Shown: piece by piece, positions 1-12,600 of the stretch | Position numbering within the stretch: the first letter of the stretch is position 1 | How the letters are laid out: each line of letters begins with the position of its first letter | Origin: Smittia aterrima | Lineage: Eukaryota; Arthropoda; Insecta; Diptera; Chironomidae | Assembly: GCA_033063855.1 (NCBI GenBank) | Contig: CP093829.1 | Span: 134,243-198,242, forward strand | Direction of reading: 5' to 3' | Length of the DNA: 64,000 bases | Made by a program: the position numbers and the translations under genes | The notes under the pieces: generated by a model | Database searches by the model: none | Seen by the model: the letters and a program-made list of their open reading frames with translations, nothing else | What the model was told of the DNA's origin: nothing

Positions 1-2
1 GC

Positions 3-629
3 GGCGATCAATTTCCTGCTAATATTCAAATGCTTTCTATTGGTAATCTCATTGAGAATGTTCCACGATTAAACCTGAGTTCGTTGCTAACTCTTAAATT
101 GAGTTCCAACAAAATCAAGAACTTCTCGATTGAAGCTCTTCAGGACGCAACAGCTTTGCAAGTCTTGCTCCTTGAAGATAATGAGATTACAACATTCGAC
201 TTTGGAATCCGATCGACGCCAATGCTTCAACGGCTTACAACATTATATTTGAGCTACAACAAAATCGCACAAGTGCAAGACAACGCGTTCTCATCTTTAA
301 CGAGCTTACTTCAACTTAACATGAATAACAATCTCATCCAAAGACTGAACAGAAATTCCATTCGACCTGTCATCACTCGTCTCAGCATTTTGGATTTGAA
401 GCAAAATAATATTTCCCGAATTGAACGTGAACTTTTTGCAAACGTCACAAATCTGTCGCTTCGAATGTCGTCGAATTCTTGCTTCAGTGGTGACGTCGAA
501 ATTAATTTAAATTTTGATACTGAAATTGCTGAGAAAATGAAAGAATGTTTCAGCTTTGCGAATGCAATGAAAGTAAACATTTTTGTTCTCATCGTTTCAG
601 TGCTATCAACATTTCTTTGGAAGTATTAA
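3..629 (+). CDS. Leucine-rich-repeat surface protein, 3' end only
   Basis: The frame is open from the window edge (first full codon at 3) to the TAA at 627-629, so this is the last 208 codons of a gene whose start lies to the left. It holds about five consecutive LRRs of 23-26 residues with the LxxLxLxxNxI pattern, for example units containing LKLSSNKI, LLLEDNEI, LYLSYNKI, LNMNNNLI and LDLKQNNI. A C-terminal cap with two cysteines follows, at residues 160 and 182 counted from the edge. The last 19 residues are strongly hydrophobic and end in Lys-Tyr. They follow a small-residue stretch (FANA), which suits a GPI-anchor signal or a terminal membrane segment. LRR ectodomains of this kind usually mediate adhesion or recognition outside the cell; the ligand cannot be inferred here. 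The LRR identity is clear, the exact family is not. Confidence 0.85.
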   Translation, partial: GDQFPANIQMLSIGNLIENVPRLNLSSLLTLKLSSNKIKNFSIEALQDATALQVLLLEDNEITTFDFGIRSTPMLQRLTTLYLSYNKIAQVQDNAFSSLTSLLQLNMNNNLIQRLNRNSIRPVITRLSILDLKQNNISRIERELFANVTNLSLRMSSNSCFSGDVEINLNFDTEIAEKMKECFSFANAMKVNIFVLIVSVLSTFLWKY

Positions 630-690
630 GGAAAGATCTTTGATGTCCAAGTGAAGCTTATGTGAAGTACTCGAGAAAAAATAAAGATTT
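630..690 (+). promoter_or_regulatory. 3' UTR and poly(A) signal of the LRR gene
   Basis: A canonical AATAAA hexamer lies at 680-685, 51 nt after the TAA stop of the LRR gene, in AT-rich sequence. The distance suits a short dipteran 3' UTR, with cleavage expected shortly after position 695. The exact cleavage site cannot be seen. Confidence 0.6.
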
Positions 691-3600
691 GACTTCTTTT
701 ATCGACCACAGAATCTTAAAATCTTGTTCAACTTTGAACTGAATCGAATAAGAAAGCAGAGCTTGTTCATGTTCCACAACAATGACATTGCGAGATAATT
801 CGGTTTTGAGTCTTGTCGCTCTTTGCTCTTCTTCTTGTCATCTTCTTGTTATGTGCTAAGCTCGAGCTTAGAGAGCGATGAATTTGGCGATAACATTTTT
901 GAATTCTTTATAACATTTCTCAAGCTTTTAGTATCGCTCTGAGTCAGAAGCTTGCCACCCACTGGCACTGCACGTTTCTCAACTCCATCGCTTGCTAATG
1001 GCTTCATTTATTTCAGCAAACAATGCGCGTTACTCACTGAAAGCAATCTCTTGTTAATCTTTTATTTTTATGGCAGAAAAAATATGCGACGCAAATGATT
1101 TGAAATTAAATTAAATTTCACAATTGAAAAATGTTATTGGATGAAAAGTGAAACTTTCATCAAAAGTGCAATTAAGAAATTAAAGAGTATGCTTCATCAC
1201 GTACGAACGAAACTCAATCAACATCAGCAACGCTCTCGTTTGCTAAAAGAAAGAAATTTTCGCTCGAAGCTTCATTAATCTTTTTCGTGATTGAACTTCT
1301 TGTTGAGAGCTTCGAGTTTCCAATCCAACAGCTCAGACGACTGCAGATCGATGCAATTGAGCGCTCTCGAAGCATCATTACGAAGAGATTAAATTGAAAG
1401 CACAATGTAATGTTTATTTACGTCGGGAAAATGAAATTGAATTGATTCCTCCCTCGGCGGGGCTTCCTTTTGAACTCCCAGAAGCGAGTAAATTAAATTC
1501 TTTTCTCCCTAAACCAATTTTTCATTTCCAGTCGGGATCAAAGTGAATGATGTTCTCGAAAATTAAATTCTCTTTCTGACATGAAAAATGATGTCTTGCC
1601 TTGGATCTACTGGAAAGCACATCTGTTGATGCAAGGTGCATCATGGGAAGAATAATAAAGCTCTCGTCATCTCACAATCGCAAATTGCATTTTGATTCTC
1701 TGCTCTGACACTTGTAGTGAAGCTGAGTAAGATTGAGAGATGGCAGCTTGAGCATGAAATGTTGTCACAGCATATTGTCAGGAAATTGAAACCACTAAAG
1801 TCATTCAATTGAGTAAATATTGAACAGGAATAGAATGAGAGCGATTGGAGTCGAGTGGAGCTTTTGACTTCCCATTGACAAAAGCAAATAAGCGTCGAGC
1901 TATCATTTTCACTCAAAAAATCTTCTTTGTAATTGCATAAAGTTTGCAAACCGTCATTTGTCGTTGCCAGTAGAAGCCAGTCGCTCATGCATATTTATGA
2001 AATCGAATTATTACAGCTCGTCTCTCATGGAAGAGAGCATTTTGTTTTTCAAATGAGGGAAACAACAGAAAATTTCATTTGAAACAAAAATGGGGTGAAA
2101 AACCTTTCAAGCGAACCGAGGATGTCAAGTAAAGGAAATAATTCCTGGAGTTCGTTTATATTTAAATTCTGCGAAACGCAGCGCAATTGATTGAAAGTTT
2201 AATGAAGCGAGGGAACGAATGGAAAGGAACATAAAAATAGAACTCGGGGGAGAAAGAAAAAAGTTTTCGTGCAACGCATTGAACTGTAAAGTTCAGATTT
2301 CGTCTGATAAGGAAGTTTACTTGAATTTCTTTTCATAAACTTTTATGCTTTGAATGGAAATGAGAGCATGCGATGCTGAAAGGTTGAGAACGAGATAAAT
2401 TTGACTTCATTCTGCTGTCAAAATATTTTGATTTCTCTATCGACTCGAATCTGCATCGATGGCAGTAATTATAATATCAAATGACGGCGAAAGCCTTTCA
2501 CCATCGTCATAAACCAACAGCGCAAACATGAGAATCATGGCTTGGGACTTTAATCGAACCAATTAATTGACTAGAGCTATTATTTTGTCATTATTCGTGA
2601 TATCCATGAGCAGCACGCTCAGCTTGCATAAAATTTATCTTCCGCCCATTGCATTATTTTATTTTACAACTTTATTCATCGACTTGCTTTTGCCTCATTC
2701 ATCGACGTGATTTGCTAAGCACGCGAAAAAATAACTTCCATGGCGATGAAGAGATTTCTCTGCTCGAGGCGAAAAAGATTTGATGATAATGTCGTCTCAT
2801 CATGTGAATCGAAGAAGAATCGAACAGCCAATTTATTGCTTAGACATAATCTGATTAGATGAATGTCGACTCGATTTTCCTCAAGTTTTGCGAAGGAATT
2901 TTAGGAAACGCAATCAACAAGTATCTTTGTTCAAGACAGTAAACCCCGATCATCTCGCGTAACATTAATTAAATGAGACTCTCGGTGAAGGAGCGAGGAA
3001 GTATTTTCCCACAACGAATCGGATTCGCCATTTAAGGGAGTCGCGTTGAGAGATAATTTCCCAGTGCTTAGTTTATTGTCGAGTTTAATTGAATCTCGAA
3101 GCAATTTCATGCCACACAGAAGTATCATTGCGAATGGAAACTAGTAACGAAGCTCGTTCAAACTTTCAGAGATGAAAGTTTTTCAAAGTTTTCTTTAACT
3201 TCATCTGACAAAGTCTGGAAAGTTTACAAGTAACTTTCAAATCCTTTCACCTTCAATTAATGACAAGCCAAGTTGCTTACGAGCTTTGTGATTAGAGGAA
3301 ATATTAGCGGAACATATCGATGGCAGAGCGGTGCGCAATCAAAGGCATCACGTGCAAAACGTAATGTTTCTCAATGCGGAGCATTTCTCAAGACAATTTT
3401 CTTGCTTACATCGAGCGAGATAACATTCGCGCGTTTATTCATGGATAGTTTGTTTCTTTGTTTGCTTGTCGGGGAGAGAGAAAAAAAAGTTTGAACATGC
3501 TTACCGTCTTGACATAAATTGAATTTTCTCCTAAACTACAGCTGCTTGTTCACGAGACAATCATTTCTAGAAAAAGAAGAAAGAAAATAAACCTTTAGAG

Positions 3601-6600
3601 ACTTTCAGAGTTTTGAGAAAATAAATCAATGTGCTTGGAAGAATCTCTTTCGAGGTGAGGAAGCCACAGTAAAATTGCTTTCATGAATAATTAATTACTC
3701 GAATCAAAACCGATCTCCTTTCACCAAAGTGCTTGAGATTGGCGCAATTTCATACAAACTGTCAGACAACTCTCCTTAGAGAGTAAAATGAAAAGCAATT
3801 TAACAACTGATACAAACAGAGAAGCGCTCTCAGGATACGCACGCTTCACTAAACACATTGTTGTGGTTCTCAAAGGTTATTGAGTTTCGGAAAACACATT
3901 TCCCATTCATCCTTTGAAATCGTTTTGCTCTTCGGAATGCTCATGTCGGTTAAAAATTTCAAAGTCATCGAGAATAATATGACAGAGGAAATTACTTCAA
4001 ATTGCCACTTCACGCTTCTGTTTCATTCAAACTACCAGAGGCTCCGATTTTTGTTTCGCCATTCTCCGAAAGTTTTGTTTTTGTCACTGCGTGACGAGAT
4101 GTTAACGAGAAAGCTTTCCTAAGCCTGTTGATGTTTTCGGCGCTTCTGTACAATGTCATTGTTAGCATGGGTTTGTGATTTCCTCTTCCCAACTTGAAAA
4201 TATGATTTCTCGGCTTGTAAAGCTCCAGCTGAATCGACAAAATAAAAAGTTTTCTTTGAAGAGCTCCAGACAGAAGGAAGCGGGCACAGACAAATAACAT
4301 TTCAAGCGTCCATGATTTAATTTCCCGTCACATCATGGAAAAGACAATCTAGTTTTCCATCCGACTTGCCAGCCATCTGAGCCATCACCTACCACACAAA
4401 CCCGAGGAAATGAGAAAACTTTCTTTATGGTACCGAGATTTAGTGGAGAGAAAACAAAGATGATTCTGATCGCCCTGTCGTAATAACTTCATGGGATCGT
4501 TGTAGCTATGAAAAGTGATAACCGCTTTCTAGGATGAACTCGTGAAGAAAGTTGGAGAATAAATTCTAGAGACAGGGACGGGAAAATGTGTTTTCCATTT
4601 CACATGGCAATCATCGCATAAATTTTCGTTGAGTTGCTGCAGCACTTTTCCGGAGTTGACAGTCTGAATTATGCAAATCACTGACACTAATGCACACGAA
4701 CAACAGAAGGCATGACGTTTTGCTGTCGTCTGTTCAAAATTTGCTTTCATTTCATAAATCTTAGTCGAGAGAGTAACGAGACAAATTCTAAATTTTTCCA
4801 AAGTTTTCGGAATTCAAATTAACTTTTGGATTACTTTAGCTTCAGAAATTTAAACTCCCTCAAACCCTCTTTTCCCTTTGGACTTTCCACGCTCATCGCG
4901 GGTGACGATAAACTCAAAGAAAGTGGCGAGAGCTCGAACATCCGTTCAATGAGCTCATTTTCATCGGAAACATGATTTTCCAAAATCCTTTCTGAGGGCT
5001 TTTCCGGCTCTAACGATGGAAATTATGGAGCATTAACGAACGAAGACCTCATTAAAAATTCATTTGGCTTCCACTGTCCCGAACCGAAGGAAATTATTCA
5101 AACACTTAATGGGATCATTTGGATCCCTGCTGATTCTCCGAGAAAACTGAAGCGAATTCTGAAGCTCAACGATGAAGAGGAAAAAGTTTATATTGATTAG
5201 TTTGTCTGGTCCCTGCGCGTAAAAAGATTTTTAAAGCCTTCAGGGAAACAATTTTCCGGAAATTTGATCAACAGTTGATGATGTGCTTCGGCTATTTTTA
5301 TCAGTGAAAATAGTTTCAGAATCTCTAAGTTCAGTTTACTGGAAAATTCTCAATTTGATGCAAAGCCCTCCTCTATTCAACCAAGCTATAAACCCAATAA
5401 ATGTCATCGTAAAGTTACAGATCCTAGGCCGGAAAATTCTCATAATTTCCAATTTGTAAAGGGAAATGAAGCAAAGGGAAATATTGCTGAAGGCTCCTCA
5501 TCTCGAGAAGAGTTAATCACAAAATCTGCTTTCCGACATGTTAATTAACTTAAACAAAACGATTTGTTGACCTCAATAATCCAAGGAAGCTTTACACAGG
5601 ATGACGTGAGTCTTGCGGTTGCGATCGGAAGTTTCTTTAAACAAACGAATCTAAAAATATATTTTTGTTTTGAAAACTTAATGCAAATCCAAATCCTATG
5701 CGGAAATCTTGTTTGCCGACATTTCTGATTGAATTTTCTTTTGTTTTTCACATGTAAACAATGATTTTCTCCACAGCAATTGCGAAATTATTTTTAGACT
5801 CGTCGTGATTTCAATTTTATTTTTATGTTTGTTCAATTTTCATCATCGTATTTCGAATTTTCATTCATCGCGAGGAGAACAGCTCATGTGGCAAGTGAGT
5901 TGAGCTTGAGAAACTCGAGAGGCAAATTTCATTATTTTACAAATTTCTTCAAGTCGTCTCTTGATTGCCCTGGCTTCGTCTCGTCGAGCTCTTGAAACGC
6001 CAGAACGATAACGGCGATGATGAAAACTCCTCGAGAGTGAGAGAGGATAGCGAAATATTTTTAATTGTGATTTGCTGAATGCGAATCGCTTTTTGATGGT
6101 GTTTTAATGTCAGAAATGTGTCAAGATGTGATTGCCAAATTGGTTATTTTTCCGCTCACTCAATTTGTTTTCCTCCGACCCTCGACGTTTCTGACATTTT
6201 GATCGCTCTCGACGATATTCTTATTCATTGAAGAAACGATTTCTCCGAGAATTTTTCATTGCATTAAGGGAGGGAGAGACTGCAGAGTAAATAAAACGTT
6301 GGGGATATCACGTATCGAATTTCAAAACACCGAAAGCCGAATAAAAAGGGACGCACATAATTGAATGAAAATTATCCGCTTTTGAGTCCGCAGTAGAAGA
6401 CTTCTCCATTGGACGTGATGTTGTCGATTCGACTTCGATATTTCCGAGATAAACTTTTCATTTCGAAATCTTAAGTGTCTTCACGTTTCGTGATGAAAAC
6501 CGAAAAGTTTTCCGCAAGAAAAGTCTTCGCTTTCCTCAATTTCCTTAAAAATTCTTTTCTTCTTAAAGTTTCAGCTTTAAACGGATTGTAACAGTTTTAA

Positions 6601-9600
6601 AGAAAAACTTTTCTTGGCCACTAAATGTGCTCAAGTGAAGTGAAGCTTTTTATTGTCCCACTATCGATTTAGTTCTCTCGTCGAATAAACTTTAGGGAAA
6701 ATCTGTTTCCATAGCGATTTGCATACAAAAGTTTTCTTTATTCGTCGTTCATGAGGATCTGTGTCGATTAATCTTTATTGATCCTCAAAATCCCAATCAC
6801 CATTCTCTTAAATTTCACTTAGGGCGGGTGGATGATGCCGAACGGACCGCTTCGAAAAGGTTATCGTTGCTAATGCCGCCAGCAAATGCGATTACATTCC
6901 ATGTTAAGTCTAGGATTTGCTATGAAATCAAAGGCGATTAAAAAACAATTTGAACTTCGCTCCGGAAGAATTCTCTCTCAAGATGTTTCACGTTCACGTG
7001 CCAGCACTTTGTGGAAAGAAACATTTTCCCCGATGCTTTCGTTTTCTATCTCGCGCGGTTTATCATTTTTCAAGATTTCGATTTCATCTCGCACAAATTG
7101 CGCGAGATTTTTGTGCCGTTTCGCTATGCTCGCGATCAAAGTTCCTCTGCGCTCATGATTAACATTCGCGATTCGCGAAATGAATTATGTGAAGCATGAG
7201 CGAAGCAATGCAGCGAACATAAATCAATGATGAGAGTAAACTGATCTTAGATGAAACCTAATGGCTTCGCGTCTATATGCTAGTTAGTTGCTGCCTCTGG
7301 GTCATAATGAACTCTTGAGATCTCGAGAAGCATAAATCATACATCAAAAGAGAGTTTGGAAAGAGCTTTCGAGGATTGATTACGGAAACATGAGTCAGAA
7401 GAAAAGCTTGAGAAGAAAATCGATGAAACTATCAGCTGACTTTACACTTTGTGTCTGTCAGACGATTAACTTATCACTTGACCACCAGCTGAAACCACAA
7501 AAAGCTCGACCACCAAAGCTTCGGACAAGCCACTGAAATGCGATAAAGCTTTCCAACCAAAGCATTCATAATTCATTTTAGCAGATAATAATAAAAGAAT
7601 TTTGCGCAAACTAGGAGAATAAATTTGCCTCATCCCGAAAAATTATTTCATGTCGTCCATAAATAACTACGAGAAGAAGAGGAAAAGAACATTAAAAAAA
7701 GAACATAAAACGAGAGCATAAATTCATCTCATGATAAACATTGTTACATTTGCCATAAAATAATGGCGCTCGATCGTTACCAGTGCCGCAGTACCGACAG
7801 GAAATAAGTCGCGTGAGTTTATGTTCCTTAAGCGGGTTCGTTTATCTGTCGACGTCAAAGGCATCAAGGGAATGTCTTTCGGCAAATTTCGAAACCATAT
7901 GCTGGAGCTGTTGTCGTAACACATTGCCACATTATAAATCCGTCATTCACTTGATAGAGAGTCAAGTTTGTAGGGAAATAAATCACGCAATTGAAGCTTA
8001 AACATTAATTTAAGCTTCGATCAGAGTTTGATTTTCCGCAGACTCCGCGTGATTTTCCAAACATTCGCTCTGTTGATTAAATCCGTCATCAAACCGATAA
8101 CCGAACGTTCGTGAGAAGTCGAACTATAATTGCGCAAAATTAAACAATTCTGTCAAACAATGAATTTCGCGGCTAACGCTAATCACAAACGAGACCAGTA
8201 TATACATTGTATGTAAATTCAATCGCAATTAGAGTTTCGAAGAATTTTGAATTGCAATTAAATGACTCATTTGTGCGAAATGTTTGCTGCAATTATTGCG
8301 CGTTTGTTTGCATTGAAAATGTTTGCAATTTCACGATTCACTGGAATTTCTCTTTTCTCTTCTTGCACGTTTTCTGAGAATTTTATGGGCGCTAAGGCAC
8401 ATTAACTTTTATCGGCGATTGAGATAATGTTGGCCAAGTAATGAAAAAACAGTTTCCTTTCAATGGGAATTAACTGGTAGGTGAGCTTCGATCTGACTGC
8501 AATTTCACAATTGGGCGGAACGTGAATCATTCGATAATTTATGCTAAACACTCTTGAAACGTCGCTAACGGCGCTTGGAGGAGTTGAAGAGAACTTAGTC
8601 ACTGAGATTCCGTTGAAAATATTAATGAATCAAGAGAAATACCTGTTGAGAAGTCTAACTTACATCATCGACGTTTACTTGACAAAATCAACACGTCAAG
8701 ATTTTTTTTCTGTTCATAAGAAACCGCGAGTGACGTCGTGTGAGAGTCTTCAAGCGCGCGCTTTCATTTGCTTTAATAATAACTTAACATGCATGAGTTC
8801 GAATCAGAGAAATGGGTCGCCGATGTGAGAAAATGTTTAATTTATTACTTTTCTCTGAGTCGTTTCAAGTGATCCAGATTGTCATAAATTCGGCGATTTG
8901 TTAAATGTTTCGCGACATCGAGAGCGACAGTTTGTCGTTATTTATTGGTCATTTGAAGGTTTCTTAAAATAAATCTCCGCTGAGCAAAATTGTTGACGAG
9001 AAAATCGTTCGCAAAAATTATTCCAATTCAATCTTATCAAAACATCTCAGGATTTTCAAAACTGTCGAGACAGTTGATCAAGCCATCTGCCATTGCTTTC
9101 CTAATCACATTCAGTTGTTTGCTCAAAAATCCTCAATCTCTTTCGTTAATATTTGCAGACAGTTTTAGAAAATCAATTCGGGCAATGTGATTTGTCTGAG
9201 ACAGGATTTGGAATGATTCGGATCCTGTTGTGAAGCTTCGCGCTCGGAAATTCCTTCGAACTCTACTGTCAACATTGGTAATGGCTATTTCATTGAAAAT
9301 CAACAAACGGTACGATATCTCTTCCAAAAACGTGTGAGCAGTGACGACTGGAATGTCCGTTGTCGACGATGTAGATCTTAAAAAGAAGCTTCTTCGAAGA
9401 AGTGGCCATTGAACCTTGCCCATCTTTATGACCCTTTCCGACATTTTTTCGTCGATAAAAAGAAGCGTTGGATAAAGAAAATCGAATACAAAGGAAGCCC
9501 AATGCAGACCGAAAACCCAAACAAATTCTATCAGCCACAAGAAACGATCGTAAACCAGTTTCGCTAGCGAGATTTTGATTTGAGTCGAGAATGGTAACAT

Positions 9601-12600
9601 TCTGGAGAAGTTCACAAAGAAGACCAACAGTGGAGAACGAGCCTAAACAAAAAGCAAACGTGAAGAAGGAGAAAACAATCAGAACTCGAATCTGCAGCCA
9701 GCCGATCAAGAAGAAGTCCATGCATTCGCAGTGCTTCTTCCATTCGTGAGTATTGACCGAAACTGGTTTTTCGGAGCCTCGTTCTGATTGCTCGTCACGT
9801 CAGCTGTTGGTCAGAGCAACAATTATTTTAATCGGCGGTTTTCAACTTCACTCGATGCACTTTACAATTGTGTCGCGGTTTCAATGATGATGGAAGAGAA
9901 ATTGTTTTGCAACTGAAACGACGAAAAATTGGTACGTTTGCGTGTTGAATGAGTTAGTTTACCGTTGATCGAGTCATAAATGGATTTGAAGAACGAGATC
10001 TGCTTGAACGACTCAGAAGAATTGAAATAGTAAATACAAGAAAAGAAGATTCTCGATGTTCTTTCATTGGAACTGTTGTGTTGAGAGAATCGAAGCGTTT
10101 GATTTTACTTTTACTTAACGATCAATGCTACAAGTTCAAGCACTTGCGTAATTTCACCCAAAAACTTGTTTCCAGTCGAATGCTAATTTCCGTAAATTAT
10201 TTCTCAATCGCTTCGTTGCTTGCTCGCACGTTTGAAACTGAAAGTCGATGAACGGACAAAAATTACTTTACTGGCAATGAAAGGGGAGTTCCGCACCCAA
10301 ATCGAGAAGCGAGAACCCTTGGTCGTCCAATTTATCTTTTCTCATAAATTACGCAAATAAAAAAAACGATTCCAATATTTTTAGCGTCACCTGGACTTTC
10401 CTCATCCGTTCCAGGGAAAACAATTCTTGGGAAGCCAAGAACCGGTTTCATACTGGCGTCCAAGAGGAGACAAAGGAATTAAGTTGAAATAATAAATTAT
10501 GCAATGGAAACCGTTTCATCATGGCAGACGAAAAGCTCTCTCCATCAACTTATGCTCAAGCCATAAAACTTCATGATTAATGGATTGAGAAAACAATTAG
10601 CTGACGAAGGAAATTCCAAGATGGAAAACATTTCCTTGAACTTACAGGAAATTATTTAAGTTTCCAAATCATTTTCAAGGTTTTGTGATTTCGTAAGATT
10701 ATTCGTGTCACAGCCTCAGATATTATGTTCACGCTGAGAATGCTTGAATGAAATGAGCTGATTGATCTTGAACTTCACGACCTTCTCGTCCTGATTACAT
10801 CGATCAAACTCCATTGATTTGAACTTAAAACAACGCCATTGAAGGCGAAGCATAACGACAGAGCACGCATCAAGCACTTTACGAGCCTAATTTGATATAA
10901 ATCGATAGGATTATCGTGAATATGTTGGCCATTCATGAAAAGCTTTTCATTCTGTCTTGCCAACTCATGTGAAAAGTTATGATGGTCACATATTTCCATA
11001 ATAAAAGGGACGAAGTTTGTGTCCAAGTGAGAAAAGGGATCTCGAACATAACCTGCGGGCATTGTGCATCAACTTTATATCCACAAATAGACAATGTCTG
11101 TCTTAAATTGATTCGCAGTCGATGACCAGCTTAATCTGAAAAGTTTTACAAATCTAGCGAGTCATTTTGTCTGAACGTTCTCTCAATTCGAAACAATCGC
11201 TTCTCGAAGAGGAAACATTGGAGAGACCAAAGTTTGCACCCTTTTCCTTCCACATTTTATGAGCCCCAAAGGACTTTTAATCTCCGTCGGGCCTTTTTCT
11301 GTTGAGAAACTTCTGCTTCTTTATTGCCATGATCTTCAATTTTCATCGCCCGACGTGAACATGGATGAAGATATCAAATGCTTCAGAGCGACAAAAGACG
11401 TTCCGACTGTGAAAAAACCTTTTTTTCCGCTTCCGCCCCGACAACCCTTGTCTTCTAGTCCTTCAAGCTTTTAAGGAAAGAAAAACTTTTTTCGTGGGCA
11501 TTAAATGAAATTTTTTCTTAAGATAAAGTCACTGTCGAGTTGAGAAATGTTTCTTCTTTTAAAAGAGAAGATTTTTATTCTTCATCTTTTTAGAATGGTC
11601 CGACATTCCAGAGCATAAAGCTCTAAGGTTATCTACTTAAATAAACTTTTCGAGTGCTTCTCATTTCTAAGTTTTTGACTCGCCCACGAGCTCAGCGAAT
11701 ACAATTATGATAATACCTGTCTGCTGTCACCTCGACCTCGTCCCACGAAAAGATTTCTTCTTCGCGCGACTCTTAAGTTTCTTTAATCATGACATCGAAA
11801 GTGCCTCGCCCAATAATTAAAACGAACCTTCTCTCTCTCTGCTTTGTATTTGTCGTATTTTTTGTTGTAATTAAAGTGTCGTTAAACTAATTTGCGCCGG
11901 CAATGACTGAGAATGTTGCTTGTCTCGCGATAATGCAATTGAATGGCAGAAGCAACAAGAGAAGGGGGAGACGGAGTGGAAGAAAACACTTGTCAAATAG
12001 CAGTTTAAACTCCAATTTATTTCAATTATTTCTGAACGACTTCTGCTGGTTTAATTTCTCTCGAGATCTTGGTCGTTGTTCCCTTCAGTTTTAATCGAAG
12101 CAATGTCGGAAAAGAAATTTAATTTTCTAAGCTTCTCTCAGCCAAAACGATGTCTCAATAAATTTCCAATTAAACGATGAAAAGACCTCGATTGAGATTC
12201 AAGATTGTGCCCAGTGAGGTGCGGCGTGTCTCAATTGTTAAGATTTTCTATTTTCCTTGGTCTCACAGCTTCCAACATGTCATCATGATATAGGAGAGTT
12301 CAATTATCAGCGCGAGATCATTATCGTCGAGAGCTTATTGAGAAATCTGTAACAGAGCTGCCTCCCTCGAGCGACAATCAAAAGCGAACGATTCGTCACG
12401 AAATGAAATTGCATCAAAACAACATTTCGCAATGTCATTAAATCGCATTTGCGCAAGTGAATGTTTCATGCAACGCTAAAAATTATCGTTTGACAGTCGG
12501 CACTCATAGAAACACCATCGATTTATTTTCCTCTCTCTCGTAGCTTTGCAATTTGAATTCAATTTATGGTTTAGGTTAGCTCAGCTTGAGGAAATTAGCG

